64,000 nt of DNA, from contig NZ_JALJQZ010000008.1 of NCBI RefSeq assembly GCF_022968395.1, positions 62,001-126,000 on the forward strand, given 5' to 3'. Below the pieces are notes generated by a model. It was not told the DNA's origin and did no database searches. It saw only the letters and a list, made by a program, of their open reading frames with translations. Position 1 is the stretch's first letter, and each line of letters opens with the position of its first letter. The DNA is from Affinirhizobium lemnae (GTDB taxonomy: Bacteria; Pseudomonadota; Alphaproteobacteria; Rhizobiales; Rhizobiaceae). The position numbers and the translations under genes were made by a program. Positions 1-7,659 of the stretch are shown piece after piece.

Positions 1-171
1 GACTTGCCACGCGCCATTTCAATGGTGACGAAAGCCCCAGCTGATGCGGTGGGTCTGACGGATCGAGGCCGGATCGCCGAGGGCGCCCGGGCGGATCTCG
101 TTCGGGTGCATTGGGTTAGCGGCGCCCCGGTCAGTCGCGCTGTATGGCGCAACGGCAAGCGGATCGCTTAG
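1..171 (+). CDS. phnM: PhnM-like phosphonate-metabolism diphosphatase, C-terminal fragment
   Basis: Frame 1 is open from the first base to a TAG at 169-171 and gives 56 residues. It contains AVGLTDRGRIAEG followed by ARADLVRV, the ending typical of amidohydrolase-fold enzymes and closest to PhnM (alpha-D-ribose 1-methylphosphonate 5-triphosphate diphosphatase) of the carbon-phosphorus lyase pathway. The catalytic part lies outside the window, so the assignment rests on this tail only; another amidohydrolase is possible. The stop codon TAG is also the first three bases of a dispersed repeat (169-200). Confidence 0.6.
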   Translation, partial: DLPRAISMVTKAPADAVGLTDRGRIAEGARADLVRVHWVSGAPVSRAVWRNGKRIA

Positions 172-200
172 AGCGTTCAGGGCTCAATGGAATCGTTCTG
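169..200 (+). repeat. Dispersed repeat, diverged copy (TAGAGCG family)
   Basis: TAGAGCGTTCAGGG, then CTCAATGGAATCGTTCTG. It is a diverged relative of the copies at 390-441 and 15055-15106 (about 27 of 34 positions with two gaps). It faces the copy at 390-441, so the two form loosely matching inverted ends of a segment of about 270 bases. Its first three bases are the stop codon of the phnM-like gene. Confidence 0.55.
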
Positions 201-725
201 CCGTGCTCGGTTTCAGTCAGGATCAAGGCTTTTGGCGAAGGGCATACCCGCAAGGTACGATCGAGACAAAAGCCGCAGATAATGGCTGAAAATGATCCGG
301 CACTCCGGGTTTGAGATGGCGGGTCATCTGCTTTGTCGCAGGGCTTGGCCGTATGCTGAGGCTACGACACGCGCCCTTCTCCTCGCATCTGCTCCCGCCC
401 TCCCAAATAGAACTGTTTCCATTTAACCCTGAAGCGCTCTATGATCAAAACGCGAATTTTGGTCCCAGGCCTGTCAGCCTTGCGTCGGCTCGTGCAGAAC
501 CATCATACACATAATGAGTTTCTCTATGTTGGCTTAGGGTCTTTTGATACTGAGGGTTTGGAACTCGGTCTGCGAAAGAATGGTTCTGCTTCAGGAGCGA
601 GGCTCCAGGAAGGGCCAAACCCTGATTGAGTTTTGAAACCCAGCAACCGTATGCCCGATATTTCGATGGAAAACCTGGACGCGTAGCCCCTTTGAACAAG
701 CTTGCGGAAGCCCCGATGAGGCCGG
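172..725. other. Gene-free interval between phnM end and polA end
   Basis: No convincing coding frame is seen in these 554 bases: the short open frames on both strands lack recognisable domains and ribosome binding sites. The interval holds two members of the TAGAGCG repeat family facing each other (169-200 and 390-441). A short hairpin, GGAGC-GAG-GCTCC, lies near 594-606. No terminator with a T-run was found for either flanking gene. Confidence 0.5.
390..441 (-). repeat. Dispersed repeat, copy B (TAGAGCGCTTCAGGG family)
   Basis: On the minus strand this reads TAGAGCGCTTCAGGGTTAAA and continues to GGGAGGGCGGGAGCA. It matches the copy at 15055-15106 over 52 bases with one difference, although the two are 14.6 kb apart and in unrelated contexts. 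After base 52 the two sequences diverge. Confidence 0.85.
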
Positions 726-3716
726 TCAATGCGCCTCGTCCCAGTTGGAGGCGGCACGCGCATCGACTTTCAAAGGAACCTTAAGTTCGAGCGCCGGGAG
801 AGCTGCGTTTTCCATCGTATGAACGATGACCGGCATAGCGACATCCACCGCCTCGTCTTCCACTTCAAAAATCAGCTCGTCGTGGACCTGCAGCAACATT
901 CGGACCTTCTCGTCCAAACCAGCTTTAGCAAGCGCCGGTTCGATCTGCACCATGGCACGGCGGATGATATCCGCCGCTGAGCCCTGGATCGGCGCGTTAA
1001 TTGCTGCGCGCTCGTTGAACGCTCTTACCGAAGGGTTGGACGACTTGATCTCCGGATAGTGGGCGCGGCGTCCGAAAATGGTTTCGACATAGCCGTTCTC
1101 CCGCGCAAACGCTTTCGTGCTCTCCATGTAGTCGCGAATGCCGGGGAAGCGCTCGAAGTATTTCTTGATGTAGTCGCCGGCTTCTGAGCGTTCGATGGAA
1201 AGCTGGTTGGCAAGACCGAAAGCTGAAATGCCGTAGATGATGCCGAAGTTGATTGCTTTTGCGCGGCGACGAACCTCGGAGGGCATGCCTTCCACCGGCA
1301 CGCCGAACATTTCAGAAGCTGTCATCGCGTGAATATCGATCCCCTCGGCAAAGGCCTGACGAAGCTGTGGGATGTCGGCGACATGTGCGAGAACACGCAG
1401 TTCGATCTGGCTGTAGTCAGCCGAAAGCAGCTTGTGTCCGGGCGTCGAAATGAAGGCGGTGCGGATCTTGCGGCCTTCCGCATTGCGCACCGGAATGTTC
1501 TGCAGGTTCGGCTCGGAGGAAGAGAGGCGACCCGTGGTGGTGGATGCGAGAGAATAGCTCGTATGTACTCTCTTCGTCTCCGGATGGACATAAGAGGGCA
1601 GGGCATCCGTATAGGTGCTCTTGAGCTTGGTCAGCTGGCGCCAGTCCACGATCTTGCGCGGCAGGGGCTCGCCCTGCGCTGCCAGATCTTCCAGAACCTG
1701 CGCCGACGTGGACCATTGCCCGGTCTTGGTTTTGGAGCCGCCGGGAAGGCCCATTTTGCCGAACAGGATATCGCCCAGCTGCTTCGGCGAGCCGATATTG
1801 AAGCGCTCGCCCGCCAGCTCATAGATCTCGTCCTCGAAGCTTGCCGCCTTTTGCGCCAGTTCGCCGGAAAGGCGCGACAGGATCTGCCGGTCGATGGTGA
1901 TGCCGCGCTCTTCCATATGAGCGAGAACCGGCACGAGCGGACGCTCCAGCCGCTCATAGACGCGGGTGAGGCCGGCAGCGGCCAGCCGCGGCTTCAGGGT
2001 CAGCCAGAGACGTAGCGTCACATCGGCATCTTCGGCGGCATAGGCGGTGGCCTTGTCGATGTCGACATAATCGAACGTCACGGCGGATTTCCCGCTGCCA
2101 GCCACATCCTTATAGGGGATCGGCGTGTGGCCAAGCCAGCGCTCCGAAAGCGCATCCATACCGTGATTGCCAGCACCCGCTTCCAGCACATAGGAAATGA
2201 GCATGGTATCATCGAAGCCCTGCAGCGTGATGCCGTGGCGCTTCATGACGAGATAGTCGTATTTGAGGTTTTGCGCGACCTTCAGGACAGACGGATCTTC
2301 CAGCAGCTCCTTCAGGAGCGCCAGAGCCTCTGCCATCGGCACCTGGTTCTCGACAAGCTTCACGCCATCGCTGAACAGATCGTCGGCACCCGCCTTGTGC
2401 GCCAAAGGCAGATAGGCCGCGCGGATCTCGTTCGCGTTCGGCTGTTGGGTATTGTCCTGAACGGCAAGCGAGACACCCACCAGTCCCGCCTGCATGGGAT
2501 CAAGCGAAGTCGTTTCCGTATCAAAGGCCACGATGCCCGTTTCGCGGGCAGCAGCGATCCAGAGCTTCAGGTTTTCGACCGTGCGGATCGTTGCATAGGA
2601 GCCATGGTCGATCTTGTGACCGGAAAAGGCCTCATGCCTCTGCGCCGCCAGATCCATGGCCCGTGCGCCATCCGCCGAGGAAGCAGAGGAGGGCTTGGCG
2701 GACGCTTTCGCAGCCATCGGCGTTTCCGCATCCTGACCCTCGGCCACGCCCGGATCGAGATCCGGTCCATGGGCTGTTGCCCCCCATTCGACCGGCACTT
2801 CCGCAGGCTCGATGGCAGACGCATCGCAATCACAGGTCTCTGCAACGCGACGGGTCAGCGTTGTGAATTCCATGGCCTTCAGGAAGGCGACGAGTTTCGG
2901 TCCGTCCTGTTTTTCCAGAACCAGCTCTTCGAGACCAAGCTCCAGCGGCACATCCGTGCGAAGCGCCACCAACTGGCGGGAAAGACGGGCGAGATCCGCA
3001 TTGGCGACAATGTTTTCGCGTCGCTTGACCTGTTTGATCTCCGAGGCCCGGGTCAATAGGGTTTCGAGATCGCCGAATTCTTCCAGAAGCTGAGCGGCCG
3101 TCTTGGGCCCAATTCCGGGAATGCCGGGTACGTTGTCGGTCGAATCGCCGGTCATCGCCTGAAGATCGATCATCTTTTCGGGCGGCACGCCCCATTTCTC
3201 GATGACATCGGGAATGCCGATCTGCTTGTCCTTCATCGCGTCGTACATATGCACGTTGGGCGTGACGAGCTGCATCAGGTCCTTGTCGGAGGAAACGATG
3301 GTGACATCGGCGCCGATGGCCTCTGCCGCACGGGCATAGGTCGCGATGATGTCGTCCGCCTCGAACCCTTCCGTCTCGACGCAGGGCAGATTAAAGGCGC
3401 GCGTCGCGTGGCGGATCAGACCGAATTGCGGGATCAGGTCCTCCGGCGGGGCCGAGCGGTTCGCCTTGTAGAGAGGGTAGATTTCCTTGCGAAAGGTCGT
3501 CGACGAGTAGTCGAAGATGACGGCGAGATGCGTCGGCGTCACTCCGACATCGGTGTTGCGCGCATCGCGCAAGAGCTTCCACAGCATGTTGCAGAAGCCT
3601 GAGACCGCATTGACGGGCAGGCCGTCCGACTTGCGGTTCAGGGGAGGGATGGCGTGAAAGGCGCGGAAGATGAAACCCGAACCGTCAACGAGGAAGAGAT
3701 GATCGCCTGTTTTCAT
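726..3716 (-). CDS. polA: DNA polymerase I
   Basis: Replicative gap-filling and repair polymerase, 996 residues, somewhat longer than the E. coli enzyme because of a charged Ala/Pro-rich linker. Domains in order: N-terminal 5'-3' exonuclease (about 1-310; LVDGSGFIFRAFHA at the start, then the helix-hairpin-helix GIPGIGPKTAAQLL); 3'-5' proofreading exonuclease beginning near residue 395 with FDTETTSLDP, so the DxE metal site is kept; family A polymerase (about 600-996) with motif A DYSQIELR near 765 and motif C QVHDELIFEV near 944. All three activities therefore look intact. It appears monocistronic. No strong Shine-Dalgarno precedes the ATG, but the N-terminus matches the family exactly. Confidence 0.97.
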   Translation of the reverse strand: MKTGDHLFLVDGSGFIFRAFHAIPPLNRKSDGLPVNAVSGFCNMLWKLLRDARNTDVGVTPTHLAVIFDYSSTTFRKEIYPLYKANRSAPPEDLIPQFGLIRHATRAFNLPCVETEGFEADDIIATYARAAEAIGADVTIVSSDKDLMQLVTPNVHMYDAMKDKQIGIPDVIEKWGVPPEKMIDLQAMTGDSTDNVPGIPGIGPKTAAQLLEEFGDLETLLTRASEIKQVKRRENIVANADLARLSRQLVALRTDVPLELGLEELVLEKQDGPKLVAFLKAMEFTTLTRRVAETCDCDASAIEPAEVPVEWGATAHGPDLDPGVAEGQDAETPMAAKASAKPSSASSADGARAMDLAAQRHEAFSGHKIDHGSYATIRTVENLKLWIAAARETGIVAFDTETTSLDPMQAGLVGVSLAVQDNTQQPNANEIRAAYLPLAHKAGADDLFSDGVKLVENQVPMAEALALLKELLEDPSVLKVAQNLKYDYLVMKRHGITLQGFDDTMLISYVLEAGAGNHGMDALSERWLGHTPIPYKDVAGSGKSAVTFDYVDIDKATAYAAEDADVTLRLWLTLKPRLAAAGLTRVYERLERPLVPVLAHMEERGITIDRQILSRLSGELAQKAASFEDEIYELAGERFNIGSPKQLGDILFGKMGLPGGSKTKTGQWSTSAQVLEDLAAQGEPLPRKIVDWRQLTKLKSTYTDALPSYVHPETKRVHTSYSLASTTTGRLSSSEPNLQNIPVRNAEGRKIRTAFISTPGHKLLSADYSQIELRVLAHVADIPQLRQAFAEGIDIHAMTASEMFGVPVEGMPSEVRRRAKAINFGIIYGISAFGLANQLSIERSEAGDYIKKYFERFPGIRDYMESTKAFARENGYVETIFGRRAHYPEIKSSNPSVRAFNERAAINAPIQGSAADIIRRAMVQIEPALAKAGLDEKVRMLLQVHDELIFEVEDEAVDVAMPVIVHTMENAALPALELKVPLKVDARAASNWDEAH

Positions 3717-3920
3717 GGAAGGATGGATAGCGCGACAGCGGCAAAAGGTCCATCGGCGAGACCGGCTCGGCCACGTTTTAATCAGGGTTCAACGCCGGAT
3801 TATCTGAATTGCCTTTAGTCCAACGATCACCGCAACGTTACCTCGTTGTCATCGAGCCTCGCCTTGAATCTGCTCGATACGGAAACCATCTCAATAGTAC
3901 CGGCGATTGATCACGCCGCA

Positions 3921-4034
3921 GCCTGACCGCTGGCTCGTCCCCCGCCGCGGCAGGCCGGGCAAAGGCTCATCCCCCCTCTCCGGGCCTTTGTCCCTCCATT
4001 CCGCCACGACCGTCCCCCTCCCCGGTCGTGGCGG
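3921..4034. other. Three tandem hairpins with C-rich loops between polA and marR
   Basis: The 467-base gap 3717-4183 between divergent genes has no convincing ORF but contains three successive stem-loops. Hairpin 1 is 3921-3955 (GCCTGACCGC with GCGGCAGGC). Hairpin 2 is 3957-3993 (GGGCAAAGGC with GCCTTTGTCC). Hairpin 3 is 4001-4034, with perfect 12-base arms CCGCCACGACCG and CGGTCGTGGCGG. Each loop carries a run of five or six C on the plus strand (CGTCCCCCGCC, ATCCCCCCTCTCC, TCCCCCTCCC). No canonical T-run follows and no clear promoter was found. It could be a structured leader of the MarR gene, a small RNA or a genomic repeat. Confidence 0.5.
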
Positions 4035-4183
4035 TTTCACGTTCGGCAAATCCCCTTTTAAAAGCCTCAAAAAAGCATACGGTGCTATGTAACTGCTGCC
4101 CGAATCATATGGCTGTTGCTCGGCAGGCGGATGGCCTAGACCGTCGGGCAGAGAGAGGTCGTCAAAACAGGCTCAGGGATGCC

Positions 4184-4642
4184 ATGGCATTTGAACGCTC
4201 GGATTCTGCGCTGTATCTTGCCACGCAACTGGCCAAGGGGCTTTCTCGCGCCTTGCAGAAACGGGCAACGGCGCTGGGTTTCTCCCCAGGCCAGTTTCCA
4301 GTGCTTCTGTCTCTCTGGCACGAGGACGGACTGACCCAGCGCCAGCTTCTCGACCGGCTGGATGTCGAGCAGGCAACACTGGCAAATACGCTGGCGCGTA
4401 TGGAGCGCGATGGCCTGATCCATCGAACGCCGCATCCCACCGACCGGCGTGCCCAGATCATTATTCTGACGGAACACGGTCGTTCGCTGGAACGTCTGGC
4501 GATCGACGCCGCAGCCCATGCGGATGATGAGGTCTTTGCCGGGTTTCGTCGTTTCGAGCGAGAACTGTTGATGGAATACATGCGCATGGCCATCGCCAAT
4601 GCGCGCAGGCTGGACGATGCTCCGGAGCCGGGTCGCTCCTGA
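4184..4642 (+). CDS. MarR-family transcriptional regulator
   Basis: A 152-residue winged-helix repressor-type protein. The recognition region reads LTQRQLLDRLDVEQATLANTL, and the wing carries the family DRRAQI motif (TDRRAQIIILTEHG). I start at ATG 4184 because CAGGGAT lies just upstream and the upstream extension does not resemble the family. MarR proteins bind DNA as dimers and usually release it on binding small aromatic ligands. Here the ligand and targets are unknown; the next gene, a dipeptidase 80 bases downstream, is one possible target. Confidence 0.85.
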   Translation: MAFERSDSALYLATQLAKGLSRALQKRATALGFSPGQFPVLLSLWHEDGLTQRQLLDRLDVEQATLANTLARMERDGLIHRTPHPTDRRAQIIILTEHGRSLERLAIDAAAHADDEVFAGFRRFERELLMEYMRMAIANARRLDDAPEPGRS

Positions 4643-4722
4643 ATTTCTGTGTACGCCCGGTTTCTTCTCGGTACGGATCGGTCTAGGTTCAGGCCTTCGC
4701 AATTTAGTAAGAGCTGATCTCC

Positions 4723-6105
4723 ATGACCGATCTCACTCCTGTTCTCGACCGGGCGGACAAGAACCTCGACAAAAGCCTTGAGCGCCTTTTCGAACTGGTG
4801 CGCATTCCCTCGATCTCTACCGATCCATCCTACAAGGCCGATTGCCGAAAGGCCGCCGAGTGGCTGGTGTCGACGCTCACGGAACTGGGGTTCACGGCTT
4901 CGGTTCGCGATACCCCCGGCCACCCGATGGTGGTCGCCCACCATGAGGCCGGTCGTGCCGATGCGCCGCATGTGCTGTTCTACGGTCACTATGACGTCCA
5001 GCCGGTCGATCCGCTGGAACTTTGGGAAAACGATCCGTTTGCTCCAGCCATCAAGGAGCTCGAAGGTGGCCGCAAGATCATCACTGGTCGCGGCACCTCC
5101 GACGACAAGGGCCAGTTGCTGACCTTCCTCGAAGCCTGCCGCGCCTACAAGGACACTGTCGGCTCCCTGCCGGTGAAGATCACCATCCTGTTCGAGGGTG
5201 AAGAGGAGTCCGGCTCTCCGTCGTTGAAGCCATTTCTGGAGGCGAACCGGGATGAGCTGAAGGCGGAGTATGCGCTCGTTTGCGACACGGGGATGTGGGA
5301 CGCGCAAACGCCCGCAATCGCCGCGACCCTTCGCGGTCTCGTCGGAGAAGAAGTCACGGTGCAAGCTGCCGATCGTGACCTGCATTCCGGCCTGTTCGGC
5401 GGCGCTGCTGCGAACCCGATCCACATCCTGACGACTGCGCTTGCCGGCCTTCGGGATGAAACAGGCCGCATCACGCTTCCCGGCTTTTATGATGATGTCG
5501 AGGAAACGCCGGAAAACATCAAGGCAAGCTGGGGAACGCTCGGTCGCGATGCCAAAAGTTTCCTCGGCGAAGTTGGCCTGTCCGAACCATCCGGCGAGAA
5601 GGGCCGCTCCGTCCTGGAACTCACCTGGGCGCGCCCGACCTGCGAGGTCAATGGAATCTGGGGTGGCTACACAGGCGAAGGGTTCAAGACGGTCATTGCC
5701 GCCAAGGCGTCCGCCAAGATCTCCTTCCGACTTGTGGGAACACAGGACCCTGAAAAGATCCGCGAGAGTTTCCGCGCCTATATCCGCTCAATGATCCCCG
5801 CAGATTGCTCGGTGGAATTTCATGAGCATGGCGGGTCGCCTGCCATCCAGCTGTCTTATGACTCGCCCGTGCTGACGAAGGCGAAGGCGGCTCTTTCCGA
5901 CGAATGGCCAAAGCCTGCCGTCATCGTCGGCATGGGTGGCTCGATCCCGATCGTCGGCGACTTCCAGACCTATCTTGGAATGGATTCCCTGCTGGTTGGT
6001 TTCGGCCTGATCGATGACCGAATTCATTCGCCGAACGAGAAGTACGATCTCAATTCCTTCCACAAGGGCATCCGCTCCTGGGTGCGTATTCTTGCGGCTC
6101 TTTGA
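4723..6105 (+). CDS. M20-family dipeptidase/metallopeptidase
   Basis: A 460-residue cytosolic zinc peptidase of the M20 (ArgE/DapE/carnosinase-like) family. Metal and catalytic motifs are present: YGHYDVQP (H89, D91), GRGTSDDKGQ (D128 as bridging aspartate) and FEGEEESGS (general-base glutamate near 160). It also has the dimerisation-domain histidine motif DLHSGLFGG and a C-terminal GFGLIDDRIHSPNE that supplies the last metal histidine. Family members cleave dipeptides or N-acyl amino acids; the substrate cannot be fixed from sequence. A strong terminator follows at 6120-6155. Confidence 0.9.
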   Translation: MTDLTPVLDRADKNLDKSLERLFELVRIPSISTDPSYKADCRKAAEWLVSTLTELGFTASVRDTPGHPMVVAHHEAGRADAPHVLFYGHYDVQPVDPLELWENDPFAPAIKELEGGRKIITGRGTSDDKGQLLTFLEACRAYKDTVGSLPVKITILFEGEEESGSPSLKPFLEANRDELKAEYALVCDTGMWDAQTPAIAATLRGLVGEEVTVQAADRDLHSGLFGGAAANPIHILTTALAGLRDETGRITLPGFYDDVEETPENIKASWGTLGRDAKSFLGEVGLSEPSGEKGRSVLELTWARPTCEVNGIWGGYTGEGFKTVIAAKASAKISFRLVGTQDPEKIRESFRAYIRSMIPADCSVEFHEHGGSPAIQLSYDSPVLTKAKAALSDEWPKPAVIVGMGGSIPIVGDFQTYLGMDSLLVGFGLIDDRIHSPNEKYDLNSFHKGIRSWVRILAAL

Positions 6106-6119
6106 TGCAGAGAGAAAAC

Positions 6120-6155
6120 GAAGACTGCGTTCTTGCCGATCGCAGTCTTCAAAAA
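6120..6155 (+). terminator. Rho-independent terminator of the dipeptidase gene
   Basis: Perfect stem GAAGACTGCG / CGCAGTCTTC (10 pairs) with an 11-base loop, starting 14 bases after the stop codon. It is followed by AAAAA rather than T on the plus strand, so it may work through the stem alone or act as a 3' end stabiliser. Confidence 0.6.
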
Positions 6156-6173
6156 CCTGAAGCGTTCAAAAAC

Positions 6174-6204
6174 AAAAAGGCCGGGACGAACCCGACCTTT
6201 TATC
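6174..6204. terminator. Second hairpin, bidirectional terminator-like
   Basis: AAAGGCCGGG, loop ACGAA, CCCGACCTTTT: a short stem with one mismatch, followed on the plus strand by TTTTAT and preceded by AAAAA. It can terminate in either direction. The remaining bases up to 6413 hold no gene that I can support. Confidence 0.55.
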
Positions 6205-6413
6205 TGCCTATTTCGCTCTGCCAGTACATCCGTGGTCAGTTTGCAAAACAGGTCCGGCATTTCGACGGCGCCGACCTAAATCAGCGCTTCTATATCTTCA
6301 TGGTCTCTCAAGAAGGTAAACGTTCGGTTAATGAAACCGTAGACCTTCGAAAGGCAACGCAGCCGTGAGGCTGGCGGAAGATCGCGTCGTCATGCCGCTT
6401 GATTCTGAAATGG

Positions 6414-6446
6414 GAATGGCGCCCCGCGATTGCAAGGGCGCCATTC
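6414..6446 (-). terminator. Hairpin downstream of the cold-shock gene
   Basis: GAATGGCGCCC ... GGGCGCCATTC, an 11-base perfect stem about 32 bases past the csp stop codon. No good T-run follows in the csp direction, so function as an intrinsic terminator is uncertain. Confidence 0.45.
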
Positions 6447-6477
6447 AAAAACAAATCCGAATAGACAGATAAAGCTA

Positions 6478-6687
6478 TCAGGCTGCCTTCAGGCTGTCAG
6501 CCGAAACGCGGCCCGAACGACGGTCGGTGACCAGTTCGTAAGCGATCTTCTGGCCGTCCTTAAGGCCAGCCATGCCAGCGCGCTCAACAGCAGAGATATG
6601 AACGAAAACGTCGGCAGCGCCATCATCAGGCTGGATGAAGCCGAATCCCTTGGTTGCGTTGAACCACTTTACAGTACCAGTAGCCAT
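6478..6687 (-). CDS. CspA-family cold-shock protein
   Basis: A 69-residue single cold-shock domain, a nucleic-acid chaperone that binds single-stranded RNA/DNA. RNP1 is KGFGFI (13-18) and RNP2 is VFVHIS (27-32); WFN at 8-10 supplies the usual aromatic face. I start at 6687 because AGAAAGGACTT sits at good spacing before this ATG; an in-frame upstream extension to 6813 is just the leader. A promoter at 6829-6857 gives a leader of about 135 bases, as is usual for csp genes whose mRNA leader senses temperature. Which csp paralogue it is cannot be told. Confidence 0.95.
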   Translation of the reverse strand: MATGTVKWFNATKGFGFIQPDDGAADVFVHISAVERAGMAGLKDGQKIAYELVTDRRSGRVSADSLKAA

Positions 6688-6828
6688 TACGAAGTCCTTT
6701 CTTTCGCAACGTTGACTTTGTTCCGTGCCCGAAGGCGCGAAACGTGGAAGGTCGTATTTGAAGGAAAGGTCGTCGTAAGCGCAGTCAGCGCTGTAGTGCC
6801 GCTTGTCAAACAAATATCGATGTCAGGG

Positions 6829-6857
6829 AGTTAGCCTCGCCACGCCGCCTGTGTCAA
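6829..6857 (-). promoter_or_regulatory. Sigma-70-type promoter of the cold-shock gene
   Basis: On the minus strand: TTGACA (6852-6857), 17-base spacer, CTAACT (6829-6834). Transcription would start near 6822, leaving a 5' leader of about 135 bases before the csp ATG. The -35 box lies only about 30 bases downstream of the small-RNA terminator. Confidence 0.65.
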
Positions 6858-6885
6858 GGCTGACGAAATATCACAACTCCCACAT

Positions 6886-7012
6886 AAAAATAGCAGAAGC
6901 CCGGCGTGGGAGGAGGATACGCCGGGCTTCAGATACTGACCAACAACTGGGAGGAGGAGGTGTTGTTGGTCCCGTCGGCAAACACTGGGAGGAGGAGTGC
7001 GTTTGCCGATGA
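6886..7012 (-). ncRNA. Anti-Shine-Dalgarno small RNA, alpha-r14/NfeR1 ('cuckoo RNA') type
   Basis: Read on the minus strand, three hairpins follow one another, each exposing TCCTCCTCCC in its loop. Stem 1 is TCGGCAAAC/GTTTGCCGA (about 6973-7010), stem 2 is GACCAACAAC/GTTGTTGGTC (about 6936-6971), and stem 3 is GAAGCCCGGCG/CGCCGGGCTTC (about 6896-6930). Stem 3 is followed by TGCTATTTTTATG, so it doubles as the intrinsic terminator. A promoter with TTGACT and TATTAT lies directly upstream. This layout is that of the rhizobial alpha-r14 trans-acting small RNAs, whose CCUCCUCCC loops pair with ribosome binding sites of target mRNAs. The ends are estimated from promoter and terminator; the target set is not predictable by eye. 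Confidence 0.85.
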
Positions 7013-7019
7013 CCCTAAG

Positions 7020-7049
7020 ATAATACAGGAAAGCTTAAAAAACAGTCAA
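7020..7049 (-). promoter_or_regulatory. Promoter of the alpha-r14-like small RNA
   Basis: Minus strand: -35 TTGACT (7044-7049), 18-base spacer, -10 TATTAT (7020-7025). The expected start is near 7012, at the base of the first hairpin. The good match to the housekeeping consensus suggests direct sigma-70 transcription. Confidence 0.75.
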
Positions 7050-7129
7050 GATTTTGCAGTGCAGCATTGCGTTTTTCGCATGGCTTCTCTGGACTTGCGC
7101 TCAACGGGTGTTCTAGATAGCGTGACGAT

Positions 7130-7609
7130 ATGAGCCTTCAGTCCGTCAAAGTTTTCTTCGCCGCCCATGCTCCTGATATTTCGGTTATAGAGACCGAAGC
7201 CAGTTCGGCTACTGTCACCCTTGCCGCCGAGGCGCATGGGGTCGATCCGGACCAGATCGCCAAGACAATCTGCCTGAGGGCGGGGGATGAGGTTGTGCTC
7301 CTCGTCGCCTCAGGGACGAGCCGTCTTGACAATCGGAAATTCAGGGACCGGTTTGGGGTTAAGCCGCGCATGCTGGACGCAGAGGAGGTGCTGGCACGCA
7401 CAAGCCATCCTGTCGGAGGTGTCTGCCCTTTCGGTGTGGCAGAACCCTTGCAGATCTACTGCGACGAGTCGCTGCGACGGTTTGACATAGTTGTTCCAGC
7501 AGCCGGCGCAACCAATGCCGCCGTTAAAATTTCACCACAAAAAATGGCGGAGTTGACCTCCGCCATTTGGGTTGATGTCTGCCAGCCGCCGAAGGCGCAG
7601 GGGGAATAG
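7130..7609 (+). CDS. YbaK/EbsC-family aminoacyl-tRNA deacylase
   Basis: A 159-residue free-standing editing-domain protein of the YbaK/ProX/EbsC group, which hydrolyses misacylated tRNAs such as Cys- or Ala-tRNA(Pro) in the cytosol. Family signs are the conserved lysine in IAKTICLRAGDEVVLLVASG, then SRLDNRKFRD, and the loop SHPVGGVCPFG. The last codons run into the first unit of a 27-base tandem repeat, so the C-terminal PPKAQGE is repeat-encoded. The exact tRNA substrate is not inferable. Confidence 0.85.
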   Translation: MSLQSVKVFFAAHAPDISVIETEASSATVTLAAEAHGVDPDQIAKTICLRAGDEVVLLVASGTSRLDNRKFRDRFGVKPRMLDAEEVLARTSHPVGGVCPFGVAEPLQIYCDESLRRFDIVVPAAGATNAAVKISPQKMAELTSAIWVDVCQPPKAQGE

Positions 7610-7655
7610 GCTTCGCCGAAGGCGCAGGGGGAATAAGCTTCGCCGAAGGCGCCAG
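7588..7655. repeat. 27-base tandem repeat at the 3' end of the YbaK gene
   Basis: Unit gccgaaggcgcagggggaat plus aggcttc. Copies are at 7588-7614 and 7615-7641 (one base different), and a truncated third copy starts at 7642. The stop codon of the deacylase gene (7607-7609) lies inside the first copy. Each junction contains the palindrome CTTCGCCGAAG. Two or three units are too few and too close for a CRISPR. Confidence 0.85.
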
Positions 7656-7659
7656 AAGC

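Noticed and set aside
445..763. Short overlapping frames between the phnM end and polA
   Set aside because: No recognisable domain, no ribosome binding site and overlap with repeat sequence or with the polA 3' end.
4162..5424. 420-codon minus-strand frame across marR and the dipeptidase gene
   Set aside because: It covers two genes with clear family motifs on the plus strand and reads as low-complexity Arg/Ser-rich sequence.
6900..7012. Plus-strand reading of the three hairpins (GGGAGGAGGA loops)
   Set aside because: Only the minus strand has a consensus promoter at one end and a T-run at the other, and only its loops are anti-SD sequences of a known type.
7588..7655. Short repeats considered as a CRISPR array
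   Set aside because: Units are contiguous without spacers and only two and a half copies exist; no cas genes are nearby.
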